DNA of 64,000 bases from Streptomyces indicus (GTDB lineage: Bacteria; Actinomycetota; Actinomycetes; Streptomycetales; Streptomycetaceae): positions 62,001 through 126,000 of the forward strand of contig NZ_FNFF01000001.1 of the NCBI RefSeq assembly GCF_900100315.1, in the 5' to 3' direction. The position numbers and the translations under genes were made by a program. A model generated the notes under the pieces. It saw only the letters and a program-made list of their open reading frames with translations. It was not told the DNA's origin and searched no databases. This document shows, in pieces, positions 51,923 through 61,032 of the stretch. The stretch's first letter is position 1. Every line of letters begins with the position of its first letter.

Positions 51923-52411
51923 TCACCAGGGGCGGTGAGCCGCATCGCCGTCCCCTGCTCCCGTCACCCCCACCGGACTGCGCAACTGCTCGGCGGCGTC
52001 GGAGACCCGCCGCAACAGGTCGAGGAACACAGCCTGTTCGGCCTCCGACAAGGGTGCGAGGAAGACGTGGTTCATCCGGGCGGTCCGGACCGTGAGCTTG
52101 CGGTGGACGCCTGCGCCTTCACCCGTGAGCCGCAGCGAGAAGCGTCTGCCGTCCTCGGTGTCGCGCACCTTCTCGATCAGGCCGCGCCGCCCGAGCCGCC
52201 CGACCACCTCGGCGACGGTCGAGCGGTCCAGGCCCACCCGCTCCCCCACAGTGCGCTGGTCCAGGCCCGGTTCGGCCATCAGCGCGTTCAGCACCCCGTA
52301 CTGCGGCGAGGTGATCTCCTCGGACACCATCGTGGTCCACAGCAGGTAGTGGGCCTGCTGGAGCCTGCGGGCCAGGTGCCCGGGGTGGGTGCTCAGATCC
52401 ACGGCCGCCAT
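51923..52411 (-). CDS. pcaV: MarR-family repressor of protocatechuate catabolism
   Basis: The 162-residue winged-helix protein is divergent from pcaI and matches the S. coelicolor PcaV context, where PcaV represses the pca operon and is released by protocatechuate. Arg15 (HLARRLQQ), reported as important for ligand binding in PcaV, is present at the same position. The HTH (TVGERVGLDRSTVAEVVGRLGRRG) and wing (RDTEDGRRFSLRL) are intact. GGGAG precedes the ATG at 52411. Two palindromes in the 250-bp divergent region are its likely operators. Confidence 0.9.
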   Translation of the reverse strand: MAAVDLSTHPGHLARRLQQAHYLLWTTMVSEEITSPQYGVLNALMAEPGLDQRTVGERVGLDRSTVAEVVGRLGRRGLIEKVRDTEDGRRFSLRLTGEGAGVHRKLTVRTARMNHVFLAPLSEAEQAVFLDLLRRVSDAAEQLRSPVGVTGAGDGDAAHRPW

Positions 52412-52462
52412 GCGTCGTCTCCCGCCGCTCCTCCGCCGGCTCACAGGCCCGCGAGTTCGTTG

Positions 52463-52473
52463 GTGCACTGCAC
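52463..52473. promoter_or_regulatory. Candidate PcaV operator 1
   Basis: GTGCA-C-TGCAC is a perfect 11-bp palindrome 51 bp upstream of the leftward pcaV start. It shares the GTGCACTG core with the second site 120 bp to the right, suggesting autoregulation by the MarR repressor. Confidence 0.5.
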
Positions 52474-52591
52474 GATACTGACGTGAGGGCTACCGCCACA
52501 CACCTTCATCGACCTGAACAACCGCACGCATCAGGCAAGTTGTTGACGTCCCTCCGTACTACTGCCAGCATGACCGTCCGGGCGATATTCA

Positions 52592-52603
52592 TCAGTGCAC
52601 TGA
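52592..52603. promoter_or_regulatory. Candidate PcaV operator 2
   Basis: TCAGTGCACTGA is a perfect 12-bp palindrome 58 bp before the pcaI start and downstream of a TTGACG -35-like hexamer (52543-52548). It sits where a MarR repressor could block the pca operon promoter. Confidence 0.55.
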
Positions 52604-52661
52604 CTACTTCCGTGCGGCGGCTGCGTACGCGGAACGCACGGCCGGCAGAGGAGCTCTGGTC

Positions 52662-53435
52662 ATGGACAAGGTGGTCGCCACGGCCGCGGAGGCGGTGGCC
52701 GACGTGACCGACGGTGCCACGCTCGCGGTCGGCGGCTTCGGTCTCAGCGGCGTCCCGAACGTGCTGATCCAGGCGCTGCTCGAGCGCGGTGTGTCCGGTC
52801 TCGGTGTCGTGTCGAACAACTGCGGAGCACTGGACTCCGGGCTCGCGGTGCTGCTCGCGGCGGGCCGGATCGCCCGCGTCACCGGGTCGTACATCGGGGC
52901 GAACAAGGAGTTCGCCCGGCAGTACCTCGCGGGCGAGCTGGAGGTCGAGCTCATCCCACAGGGCACGCTCGCCGAGCGGCTGCGCGCCGGCGGCACCGGC
53001 ATCCCCGCCTTCTACACGCCGGCCGGGGTGGGCACGCAGGTGGCCGACGGCGGACTGCCCTTGCGCTACGACGGGGAGGGCGGGATCGCGCTGGCCTCGC
53101 CGCCCAAGGAGGTGCGCGAGTTCGACGGCGTCGCGTACGTCCTGGAGCGGGCGATCCGCACCGACTTCGCCCTCGTGCGGGCGGCCCGCGGCGACCGGCA
53201 CGGCAACCTCGTCTTCAACAAGGCGAGCCGCAACTTCAACCCGCCGGCTGCGATGGCGGGCCGGATCACGATCGCCGAGGTGGAGGAGCTGGTCGAGCCC
53301 GGCGCGATCGACCCGGACCAAGTGCATCTGCCGGGGATCTTCGTCCAGCGTGTGGTGGCGCTCTCGCCGGAGCAGGCCGCCGACAAGGGGATCGAGCGGC
53401 GCACGGTGCGTGTGCCGCGGCGGGAGGACCGATGA
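52662..53435 (+). CDS. pcaI: 3-oxoadipate CoA-transferase, subunit A
   Basis: The 257-residue subunit moves CoA from succinyl-CoA to 3-oxoadipate, next-to-last step of the beta-ketoadipate pathway, together with PcaJ. Family I CoA-transferase alpha-subunit features are [14 protein letters not shown] near 23-36, the [10 protein letters not shown] and [14 protein letters not shown] stretches, and the [25 protein letters not shown] segment split near 168-190. GAGGAG precedes the ATG. It is the first gene of the operon and overlaps pcaJ by 4 bp. Confidence 0.95.
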   Translation: MDKVVATAAEAVADVTDGATLAVGGFGLSGVPNVLIQALLERGVSGLGVVSNNCGALDSGLAVLLAAGRIARVTGSYIGANKEFARQYLAGELEVELIPQGTLAERLRAGGTGIPAFYTPAGVGTQVADGGLPLRYDGEGGIALASPPKEVREFDGVAYVLERAIRTDFALVRAARGDRHGNLVFNKASRNFNPPAAMAGRITIAEVEELVEPGAIDPDQVHLPGIFVQRVVALSPEQAADKGIERRTVRVPRREDR

Positions 53436-54085
53436 GCTGGTCGCGCGAGCAGATCGCGGCGCGTGCCGCGCGCGAGCTGGCGGACGGCAGTTACGTGAAC
53501 CTCGGGATCGGCCTGCCGACGCTGATCCCGAACCATCTGCCGCCGGGCGTCGAGGTGGTCCTGGAGTCCGAGAACGGGATCCTCGGGACCGGCCCGTACC
53601 CCTCGGACGAGGAGGTCGACCCGGATCTGATCAACGCGGGCAAGGAGACCGTGACGGTCCTGCCGGGCGCCTCCTTCTTCGACTCCGCGCTGTCCTTCGG
53701 GATGATCCGCGGCGGGCACATCGACACGGCGGTGCTCGGGGCCATGCAGGTCTCGGCGGGCGGCGACCTCGCCAACTGGGCCGTGCCCGGCAAGCTGGTC
53801 ACCGGGATCGGCGGGGCCATGGATCTGGTGCACGGCGCGCGGCGCGTGATCGTGGTCATGACGCACACCGCGAAGGACGGCTCGCCGAAGATCGTGCCGG
53901 AGTGCACGCTGCCGCTGACCGGAAAGGCCTGTGTCGACCGGATCGTCACGGATCTCGGGGTCCTCGACGTGGTACCGGACGGGCTGCTCCTGGTGGAGAC
54001 TGCGCCGGGGGTGTCCGTGGCCGAGGTGATCGCCGCGACCGGCGCCCCGGTCACCATCGCAGACACAGTGGGGAGCAAGGCATGA
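53432..54085 (+). CDS. pcaJ: 3-oxoadipate CoA-transferase, subunit B
   Basis: The 217-residue beta subunit supplies the catalytic Glu in [13 protein letters not shown] (Glu at about 45-47), the CoA-transferase family signature. It also has [15 protein letters not shown] and [22 protein letters not shown] segments. It pairs with PcaI, whose stop it overlaps in an ATGA arrangement at 53432. Its own stop overlaps the pcaF start (54082-54085) in the same way, so the three are tightly coupled. Confidence 0.95.
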   Translation: MSWSREQIAARAARELADGSYVNLGIGLPTLIPNHLPPGVEVVLESENGILGTGPYPSDEEVDPDLINAGKETVTVLPGASFFDSALSFGMIRGGHIDTAVLGAMQVSAGGDLANWAVPGKLVTGIGGAMDLVHGARRVIVVMTHTAKDGSPKIVPECTLPLTGKACVDRIVTDLGVLDVVPDGLLLVETAPGVSVAEVIAATGAPVTIADTVGSKA

Positions 54086-55290
54086 GCACGCGCGATGTGT
54101 ACATCGTGGACGCGGTCCGGACGCCGGTCGGGCGGTACAACGGTGCGCTCGCGAGCGTACGGCCCGACGATCTGGCCGCCCACGCGGTACGGGAGCTCGT
54201 CGGCCGCTCCCCCGAGCTGGACCCGGCCCGCATCGACGACGTGTACTTCGGCAACGCCAACGGCGCCGGCGAGGAGAACCGCAACGTGGCCCGCATGGCG
54301 GGGCTGCTCGCGGGCCTGCCCACCTCGGTGCCCGGCGTCACGGTGAACCGGCTCTGCGCCTCGGGTCTGGAGGCCGTGATCCAGGCGGCCCGGGCCATCG
54401 CGCTCGGCGACGCGTCGATCGCGCTCGCGGGCGGCGTCGAGTCGATGACCCGCGCGCCCTATGTGCTGCCGAAGAGCGACAAGGCCTTCCCTGCCGGGCA
54501 CACCGAGATGTTCTCGACCACGCTCGGCTGGCGCATGGTGAACCCGCAGATGGCTCCCGAGTGGACCATTCCGCTCGGCGAGTCGGCCGAGCTGATCGCG
54601 GACAAGCACCGCATCACGCGCGAGCAGCAGGACGCGTTCGCCCTCTCCTCCCACGAGAAGGCGGCGGCCGCGTGGAAGAACGGCCTGTTCGACGCCGAGG
54701 TCGTGCCCGTCCCGGTGCCGCAGCGCAAGGGCGAGCCGGTGGCGTACGAGCGCGACGAGTGCGTACGCGAGACCGCGTCGCTGGAGGCGATGGCACAGCT
54801 GAAGCCCTCGTTCCGCAAGGACGGCGGGACCGTCACGGCGGGCAACGCCTCCCCGCTCAACGACGGTGCGGCCGCGCTGCTCCTGACCGACGAGGAGGGG
54901 CTGCGGGCCACCGGACGTGAGCCACTGGCGCGGATTTCGGCGACCGGTGTGGCCGCGGTGGATCCGCAGTACTTCGGACTCGCGCCGGTGCCGGCGGTCG
55001 AGCGGGCGCTGGCGAAGGCGGGCCGCTCCTTCGCCGATCTCGACACCCTTGAGCTCAACGAGGCGTTCGCCGCTCAGGTGCTGGGCTGTGTGGCCGAATG
55101 GCCCGAGTTCGACCCGGCGGTCCTCAACCCGCAGGGCGGCGCCATCGCACTCGGCCATCCGCTCGGCATGTCCGGCGCCCGGCTCGCGGGCACCGTGGCC
55201 CATCAGCTCGCCCGCCGCGGCAGCGGGGTCGGTGTCGCGACGCTGTGCATCGGCGTGGGCCAGGGCCTGGCTCTGGTGCTCGAACGCTGA
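54082..55290 (+). CDS. pcaF: 3-oxoadipyl-CoA thiolase
   Basis: The 402-residue thiolase splits 3-oxoadipyl-CoA into succinyl-CoA and acetyl-CoA, the last step of the pathway. Catalytic Cys92 is in [11 protein letters not shown]; the His of [14 protein letters not shown] and the second Cys in TLCIGVGQG complete the site. The opening [19 protein letters not shown], split by turns, is typical of PcaF. Its start overlaps pcaJ by 4 bp with GGGAGCAAGG just before. A 104-bp gap separates it from pcaH. Confidence 0.95.
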   Translation: MSTRDVYIVDAVRTPVGRYNGALASVRPDDLAAHAVRELVGRSPELDPARIDDVYFGNANGAGEENRNVARMAGLLAGLPTSVPGVTVNRLCASGLEAVIQAARAIALGDASIALAGGVESMTRAPYVLPKSDKAFPAGHTEMFSTTLGWRMVNPQMAPEWTIPLGESAELIADKHRITREQQDAFALSSHEKAAAAWKNGLFDAEVVPVPVPQRKGEPVAYERDECVRETASLEAMAQLKPSFRKDGGTVTAGNASPLNDGAAALLLTDEEGLRATGREPLARISATGVAAVDPQYFGLAPVPAVERALAKAGRSFADLDTLELNEAFAAQVLGCVAEWPEFDPAVLNPQGGAIALGHPLGMSGARLAGTVAHQLARRGSGVGVATLCIGVGQGLALVLER

Positions 55291-55394
55291 CGCGTTGAGG
55301 GCTCGGGCCGCACTCATGACTCTCGTACGCGACTCCTCGGCCCGGGCCCTCGTGCCTCTCCCGTCCTCCCGTCTTCCCGACCTCCGGAGCACTC

Positions 55395-56162
55395 ATGACC
55401 CACGTCGCCGCGCCCCTCCCGGACGGCCTGTCGCAGGAACAGATGGACGCCGAGGTCGCCAAAGTGCAGGCCGGCACGGACGGTGCGGTGCATCCGCCGC
55501 GCGGCTTCCCGCCGTACCGCAGCAGTACGCTGCGCCATCCGCGGCAGCCGCTGATCCCGGTCCGCGACCCCGAGGCCGTGGAACTGTCCGGCCCCGCGTT
55601 CGGCCTCACCGACGTGACCGCGCTCGACCGCGATCTCACCCGGCAGCACGCGGGCGAGCCGCTCGGTGAACGCATCACCGTCACGGGCCGGGTGACGGAC
55701 CGTCAAGGACGGCCGATACGGCGTCAGTTGGTCGAGCTGTGGCAGGCGAACGCCTCGGGACGCTACGCCCATCAGCTGGACCAGCACCCGGCCCCGCTCG
55801 ACCCCAACTTCACCGGGTTCGGCCGCTGCTTGACCGACGACGAGGGCAGATACTCCTTCACCACGATCAAGCCGGGCGCCTATCCATGGCGCAACCACGT
55901 CAACGCCTGGCGGCCCGCACATCTGCACTTCTCGCTGTTCGGGACGGCGTTCACGCAGCGGCTCGTGACCCAGATGTACTTCCCGGGCGATCCCCTCTTC
56001 GCCCACGACCCGGTGCTCCAGTCGGTGACGGACCCGGCCGCCCGCGCCCGGCTCGTCGCCGCGTACGACCACGGTCTGTCCGTGCCGGAGTGGTCGCTCG
56101 GCTACCGCTGGGACATCGTGCTCGACGGTCCGTCCGCCACCCTCTTCGAGGAGGACCGCTGA
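55395..56162 (+). CDS. pcaH: Protocatechuate 3,4-dioxygenase, beta chain
   Basis: The 255-residue chain carries the non-haem Fe(III) site of the intradiol dioxygenase that opens protocatechuate to 3-carboxy-cis,cis-muconate. Ligand motifs are visible: Tyr in PGAYPWRN, paired His in RPAHLHFS, and Tyr in QMYFPGD; PPYRSSTLRHP and LVELWQANASGRY are family-typical. GGAG precedes the ATG at 55395. Its TGA shares a base with the pcaG ATG (TGATG at 56160-56164), so the chains are coupled. The first 60 residues match beta chains of other actinomycetes in length. Confidence 0.95.
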   Translation: MTHVAAPLPDGLSQEQMDAEVAKVQAGTDGAVHPPRGFPPYRSSTLRHPRQPLIPVRDPEAVELSGPAFGLTDVTALDRDLTRQHAGEPLGERITVTGRVTDRQGRPIRRQLVELWQANASGRYAHQLDQHPAPLDPNFTGFGRCLTDDEGRYSFTTIKPGAYPWRNHVNAWRPAHLHFSLFGTAFTQRLVTQMYFPGDPLFAHDPVLQSVTDPAARARLVAAYDHGLSVPEWSLGYRWDIVLDGPSATLFEEDR

Positions 56163-56713
56163 TGTCCCTCGTGCCCACGCCTTCGCAGACGGTCGGACCG
56201 TTCTACGGGTACGCGCTGCCGTTCCCGGGCGGCGCGGAGGTCGCGCCGGTCGGGCACCCGGACCTGATCACGGTGCACGGGTATGTGTACGACGGGGCCG
56301 GACAGCCCGTGCCCGACGCCCTGTTGGAAACCTGGCAGCCCGCGCCCGACGGGTCGCGCGGCGGCGCGCCCGGGTCGATGCGGCGCGATCCCGTGACGGG
56401 GCGGATCGTCGGACGCGACGGTGTCACCTTCACCGGCTTCGGGCGGATCGCCACGGACGCGGACGGGCACTATGCGGTGCGCACGCTGCCACCGGGCGGT
56501 GTCCCGTATCTCTGCGTCCTGGTGTTCGCGCGCGGTCTGCTGCACCACCTGTACACCCGGGCCTATCTGCGGGCGGAGGAGGATGCCCTGCTGTCGGCGG
56601 TGCCCGCCGAACGCCGCGGCACGCTGCTCGCGGTGGAGGAGCGGCCGGGGACCTACCGTTTCGACATCCGGCTCCAGGGTCCGGGCGAGACGGTCTTCCT
56701 GGACTTCGGATGA
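56162..56713 (+). CDS. pcaG: Protocatechuate 3,4-dioxygenase, alpha chain
   Basis: The 183-residue alpha chain has the same fold as PcaH but lacks the metal ligands, as in all PCA dioxygenases. It opens TPSQTVGPFYGYALPF and contains TFTGFGRIATDADGHY and the terminal GPGETVFLDFG. It pairs with PcaH, whose stop overlaps its start. A 42-bp gap with a 23-bp tandem duplication follows before pcaB. Confidence 0.94.
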   Translation: MSLVPTPSQTVGPFYGYALPFPGGAEVAPVGHPDLITVHGYVYDGAGQPVPDALLETWQPAPDGSRGGAPGSMRRDPVTGRIVGRDGVTFTGFGRIATDADGHYAVRTLPPGGVPYLCVLVFARGLLHHLYTRAYLRAEEDALLSAVPAERRGTLLAVEERPGTYRFDIRLQGPGETVFLDFG

Positions 56714-56727
56714 GGCGGGGCCGGGAC

Positions 56728-56773
56728 GGCGGATGACGGCGTACGAGGAAGGCGGATGACTGCGTACGAGGAC
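56728..56773 (+). repeat. Tandem 23-bp duplication around the pcaB start codon
   Basis: Two near-identical 23-bp units (56728-56750 and 56751-56773) each contain ATG and code for MTAYE. The first ATG (56733) opens an 8-codon micro-ORF that ends at TGA 56757-56759, overlapping the pcaB ATG at 56756 by an ATGA arrangement. The micro-ORF could couple pcaB translation. Confidence 0.85.
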
Positions 56774-58078
56774 GGCGGGCTGCTCTCGCCCGGGTCGGCC
56801 GGATCGCGGGTCGACGAGGTGGTGGGCGATCTCGCGTATGTGCAGGGCCTGTTGGACGCGGAAGCTGCCCTCACGCGCGCGCAGGCCGCGCTGGGCGGGG
56901 TGCCCGCGGAGGCGGCCGAGGCGGTGTCCGCGGCGGCCCGCGCCGACGGATGCGATCTGCGGACGCTCGCGCTGCGGGCCCGCGCCGCCGGAAATCCGGT
57001 GCTCGCCCTGGTCTCGGACCTGAAGGCCGCACTTCCCGCGCGGCACCGGGAGTTCGTCCACCGGGGCGCCACCAGCCAGGACATCGTGGACACGGCGACG
57101 ATGCTGGTCGCCCGCCGCGCGCTGGAGCTGATGCTCGCGGATTTGTCGCATACGGCGGAGGAGCTGGCCGTGCTGGCGGCGGAGCACCGGGACACGGTGA
57201 TGGCAGGCCGCACCCTGACACAGCACGCGGTGCCGACCACGTTCGGACTGAAGGCGGCAGGCTGGCGGTCGCTGGTCCTGGACAGCAGGGACCGGCTGAG
57301 GTCCGTACGCGACGCGCTGCCGGCCCAACTGGGCGGCGCGGCAGGGACCTTGGCCGCGTTCGGGCCGCCGGAGCATGCCCGTGAGCTGGTCGCGGCCTTC
57401 GCCCGCGAGACCGGCCTCACCGAGCCCGTACTCCCCTGGCACACCCTCCGCACCCCGGTCGCCGATCTGGCCGGGGCGCTGGCCTTCACGGCCGGCGGGC
57501 TGGGCAAACTCGCCGCGGATGTCCTCACCCTGTCACGCACCGAGATCTCCGAGGTGCGCGAGAGCGCAGGCGGCGGCTCATCGGCGATGCCGCACAAGGC
57601 CAATCCGGTACGGGCCACGCTGGTCGCGGCCGCCGCGCGGCAGGCGCCGGCGCTGGCCTCGGTCCTGTACGCGTCGCTGGCGGCCGAGGATGAGCGGCCT
57701 GCGGGCGCGTGGCATGCCGAATGGGAGCCCCTGCGTGCGCTGTTGCGGCTCACGGGCGGAGCTGCCGAGAACGCCCTCGCTCTCGTCTCCGGCCTGTCCG
57801 TCGACGCCGCCGCGATGCGCCGCAACCTGGAGCTCACCGACGGACTGATCGTCTCCGAACGCCTCACCGCCGCACTCGGCGCCGTCGTCGGCCGCGCCCG
57901 GGCGACGGACCTCCTCACCGCGGTCGCGGCCCGCGTCCGCGACGGCGAAGGCACGCTCGCGCAACTCCTCGCCGACATCCCGGAGTTCGCGCACCTCGAC
58001 CTCGCGAACCTGACCGACCCGGCCGCCTATACGGGAGCGGCGGCGGCCCTCACCGACCGGGCACTGGAACGACGGTAG
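56756..58078 (+). CDS. pcaB: 3-carboxy-cis,cis-muconate cycloisomerase
   Basis: The 440-residue enzyme of the fumarase/aspartase superfamily converts 3-carboxy-cis,cis-muconate to 4-carboxymuconolactone. Signature SSAMPHKANPVR, at about residue 275, holds the family GSSxMPxKxN loop; VHRGATSQDIVDTATML and AGRTLTQHAVPTTFGLKAA are the other conserved blocks. Its start was chosen by the second ATG of the duplicated segment, because the first gives an 8-codon frame. It lies in the pca operon after pcaG. Confidence 0.94.
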   Translation: MTAYEDGGLLSPGSAGSRVDEVVGDLAYVQGLLDAEAALTRAQAALGGVPAEAAEAVSAAARADGCDLRTLALRARAAGNPVLALVSDLKAALPARHREFVHRGATSQDIVDTATMLVARRALELMLADLSHTAEELAVLAAEHRDTVMAGRTLTQHAVPTTFGLKAAGWRSLVLDSRDRLRSVRDALPAQLGGAAGTLAAFGPPEHARELVAAFARETGLTEPVLPWHTLRTPVADLAGALAFTAGGLGKLAADVLTLSRTEISEVRESAGGGSSAMPHKANPVRATLVAAAARQAPALASVLYASLAAEDERPAGAWHAEWEPLRALLRLTGGAAENALALVSGLSVDAAAMRRNLELTDGLIVSERLTAALGAVVGRARATDLLTAVAARVRDGEGTLAQLLADIPEFAHLDLANLTDPAAYTGAAAALTDRALERR

Positions 58079-58152
58079 GAGTCAGAGCACCGGCCCTGGG
58101 GCCCGACACCTACCGGCCGACCGGAGCGAACGCACGCTACGACCCACCCCCA

Positions 58153-58944
58153 ATGACCGCGCACAGGAGCGAGACCTTGACCACCCTGCACCACACCACC
58201 GAGGGCTCCCCCACGGCTCCCCCGCTGCTGCTCGGCCCTTCGCTCGGCACCTCGACCGCCCTGTGGGACGCCGTCGCGCCCGGGCTGTCGGCCGCCTTCC
58301 GCGTCATCCGTTTCGACCTGCCCGGCCACGGCCGCTCGCCCGGCGCACTGATCGGGCCTGAGACGAGCGTGGGCGAGCTGGCGGATCTCGTGCTGGCCCT
58401 CGCGGACACGCTCGGCATCGAGAGGTTCTCGTACGCGGGGGTGTCCATCGGCGGTGCGATCGGGCTGCATCTCGCGGCCCACCGGCCCGACCGCATCGAC
58501 CGGCTCGCCGTGCTCTGTTCCTCGGCGCACTTCGGCGAACCGCAGCGCTGGCTCGACCGGGCCGCGCTGGTACGGCGCGAGGGCCTGGAGTCCGTGGCCG
58601 GGTCCGCGCCCGAGCGCTGGTTCACCCCGGGGTTCACGGTGCAGCGGCTGCTCGACGACCACCGCGCCACCGATCCGGAGGCGTACGCGGCGTGCTGTTC
58701 CGCGCTGGCCTCCTTCGACCTGCGCGGCCGCCTGGGGGCGATCACCGCGCCGACGCTCCTCGTGGCCGGCCGCGAGGATCCGGCGACACCGCCCGCCCAC
58801 CTGCGGGAACTCGCGGACGGGATCGCCCGCTCGACCCTGATCGAACTCCCGGCCGCCTCGCACCTCGCGGTCGCCGAGACCCCGCAGCCCGTACTGGCCG
58901 CGCTGCGCGGCCACTTCGAGGGGCCCGGGCCGAGCGAAGGCTGA
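58153..58944 (+). CDS. pcaD: 3-oxoadipate enol-lactonase, without fused decarboxylase domain
   Basis: The 263-residue alpha/beta-hydrolase opens the enol-lactone to 3-oxoadipate. Nucleophile Ser98 is in AGVSIGGAIG, acid Asp in LVAGREDPATPP and base His in LPAASHLAVAE. In S. coelicolor and many actinomycetes this gene (pcaL) is fused to a C-terminal PcaC 4-carboxymuconolactone decarboxylase; here the protein ends about nine residues after the hydrolase fold and no PcaC sequence follows. A TTG at 58177 after AGGAGCGAG is an alternative start to the ATG at 58153. Confidence 0.88.
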   Translation: MTAHRSETLTTLHHTTEGSPTAPPLLLGPSLGTSTALWDAVAPGLSAAFRVIRFDLPGHGRSPGALIGPETSVGELADLVLALADTLGIERFSYAGVSIGGAIGLHLAAHRPDRIDRLAVLCSSAHFGEPQRWLDRAALVRREGLESVAGSAPERWFTPGFTVQRLLDDHRATDPEAYAACCSALASFDLRGRLGAITAPTLLVAGREDPATPPAHLRELADGIARSTLIELPAASHLAVAETPQPVLAALRGHFEGPGPSEG

Positions 58945-58985
58945 GACGACGCGGTGCCCGTCGGACCCCGGAGCAGCCGGCGAAG

Positions 58986-60947
58986 TCAGGACGTGCGGCT
59001 CAACCGGTGCAGCCGCAGCGCCAGTTGGAACTCCAAGGCACGCGCCGGACTGTTCCAGTCCTCTCCCACCAGGCGGCCGATCCGTTCGAGGCGCTGCACG
59101 ACCGTGTTCACGTGGACGTGCAGGGCGTCCTTGGTGCGGGTGAGGCTCGCGCCTTCCGTGAAGTACGCGTCGAGCGTGGCGACGAGCGCCGTGCCGCGCT
59201 GGGCGTCGTAGGCGAGAAGCGGACCGAGGGTGCGCTCCACGTACCCCTTCAAGTCGGCCTGGTCGCCGAGGAGTACGCCGACGAAGCCTAGGTCGGCGAG
59301 GGCCGCGCCCTGGCCCGAGTGACCGAGGGCGCGCAGGGCGGAGAGGCAGCGGGCGGCCTCGGTGTGCGCGGCCGCGAGGCCCGCGGGTCCCGGTGCGGGT
59401 CCCGCCGCGCCGACCGTGACGGCGGTGCCGAGGGTCTGGCCGAGCTGGTCGGCCAATACCTGTGCACGGGGTCCGGGTTGATCACTGGGCAGCACGAGGA
59501 CCACGTGCTCGTGGTGGATCCCGGCGAGCCCGCCCTCGGCCAGCCGCGCACCCGCGGCGAGCAGCCGGTGGCGCGGGGCGGACTCCGCGTGCAGCACGAA
59601 CACCGCGTGCGGCCGGGCCAGGGACACCCCGAGGCGGCGCGCCCGCGCCGTGAGGGCGGCCGGGTCGCCGGCCGAGGAGAGCAGGTCGCTCAGAAGCTCG
59701 CCGCGCACCCGCTCCTCCGCCTCGGCCACCGAGCGGCGCAGCAGGAGCAGCAGCGCGGTGACGACGGCAGCGCGTTCGAACAGGAGCCGGTCCGCATCCG
59801 ACAGGTCCGGGCGTCCGGTGAGGGCGAGGGAGCCGAGCAGTTCGGGTCCGGCGAGCACGGCGCACACCCAGACGCCGTCGCGCCGGACGGCGCGGCCGCT
59901 GGTGCGCGAGGCGGTGATGTCGGGCGCGGAGACGGTGACGTCGGGGACGGGCAGCGCGCCCGACTGGCCCGCGGTGGCGGCGAGTTCGGCGCCGTCGGCG
60001 TCGTGCAGGACGATCCCGCCGTCGAGGATGGCGGCCAGGGCGGCGGCCACCTCATCGGCGCCGCCGCCGCGCAGCACGAGGTCGGTCAGCTGGTCGTGGG
60101 CCTCTTCTGCGCGGCGGGTGGCGGCGCTGTGCGCGCTGATGGTCGCGGAGGCGGCGTTCAGGTCGTCGAGCGCCGCCCGTGTCTCCTCCAGGAGCCGTGC
60201 GCTGTCGATGGCGATGGCGGCGTGGTCGGCGAGCGAGGACAGGAGGTTGACCTCCTGCGGCGAGAAGGTGCGCGGGGATCGGTCGGAGGCGAACAGGACA
60301 CCGATCACCTTCGGCCCCAGCCGCAGCGGCACGCCGAGAATCGCGTGCAGGCCCTCCTCGCGGACCGCGCTGTCGATGGTGAGCGTGTGCCGGAAGCGCG
60401 GGTCGTCCTGGTAGTCGCCGGTGGCGTACGGGCGGGCGGTGTGCGCGACGAGTCCGCCGAGCCCCTCCCCCATCCCGAGCCGCAGCTGCTGGAAGGCCGC
60501 CGACACCGAACCGTCCGTGACCCGCATGTAGGTGTCGCCGGCCACGTCGTCGTTGAGGGACATGTACGCCACGTCGGTGCCGAGGAGCAGGCGGGCGCGA
60601 TGCACGATGGCGCGCAGGACCGCGTCGAGGTTGCGGAGCGCGGCGAGGTCGCTGGCCGTGTCGAAGAGCGCGGTCAGCTCGGTCTCGCGGCGCCGGTGCT
60701 GGCTCAGGGTGCGCCGGATGCGCAGGGCGACCTCGGTGGCCTCGGTGATCTCCGCCAGTTCGGCGGCGCCCGCGCCCGCCGCACGGGCCTGCTCGGCGGG
60801 CTTCGCGAACTCCTCGGCCCCGGCGCCGTCGGCCAGCAGGTCGAGCAGGCGGCGCAGGGCGGCGGTGCAGGCCAGTGGGTCCGTACGGGCCGGGGCGTCG
60901 GTGCGGGCCAGGGGGTCGTCGCCGGGACCGTTCATGGTGGGGAGCAT
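58986..60947 (-). CDS. GAF-domain PucR/CdaR-type transcriptional regulator
   Basis: A 653-residue protein with a GAF domain (about 90-260: ELTALFDTASDLAALRNLDAVLRAIVHRA split), a central CdaR/GGDEF-like domain (about 300-550) and a C-terminal HTH_30/PucR-type DNA-binding domain (LVATLDAYFTEGASLTRTKDALHVHVNTVVQRLERIGRL split by turns). It probably binds a small ligand in the GAF part and controls nearby catabolic genes. It converges on pcaD and lies upstream of no gene on its strand; the MHS transporter and SDR genes upstream on the same strand are possible targets. GGGAA precedes the ATG. Confidence 0.85.
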   Translation of the reverse strand: MLPTMNGPGDDPLARTDAPARTDPLACTAALRRLLDLLADGAGAEEFAKPAEQARAAGAGAAELAEITEATEVALRIRRTLSQHRRRETELTALFDTASDLAALRNLDAVLRAIVHRARLLLGTDVAYMSLNDDVAGDTYMRVTDGSVSAAFQQLRLGMGEGLGGLVAHTARPYATGDYQDDPRFRHTLTIDSAVREEGLHAILGVPLRLGPKVIGVLFASDRSPRTFSPQEVNLLSSLADHAAIAIDSARLLEETRAALDDLNAASATISAHSAATRRAEEAHDQLTDLVLRGGGADEVAAALAAILDGGIVLHDADGAELAATAGQSGALPVPDVTVSAPDITASRTSGRAVRRDGVWVCAVLAGPELLGSLALTGRPDLSDADRLLFERAAVVTALLLLLRRSVAEAEERVRGELLSDLLSSAGDPAALTARARRLGVSLARPHAVFVLHAESAPRHRLLAAGARLAEGGLAGIHHEHVVLVLPSDQPGPRAQVLADQLGQTLGTAVTVGAAGPAPGPAGLAAAHTEAARCLSALRALGHSGQGAALADLGFVGVLLGDQADLKGYVERTLGPLLAYDAQRGTALVATLDAYFTEGASLTRTKDALHVHVNTVVQRLERIGRLVGEDWNSPARALEFQLALRLHRLSRTS

Positions 60948-61032
60948 ACGTTTCCCGTACGAGGCGGGGGCCCGCCGTGACGTGCACGGCGGGCCCGGGC
61001 GGTGTGCAGGGGCGGCGTACCGGAGGACCGGG

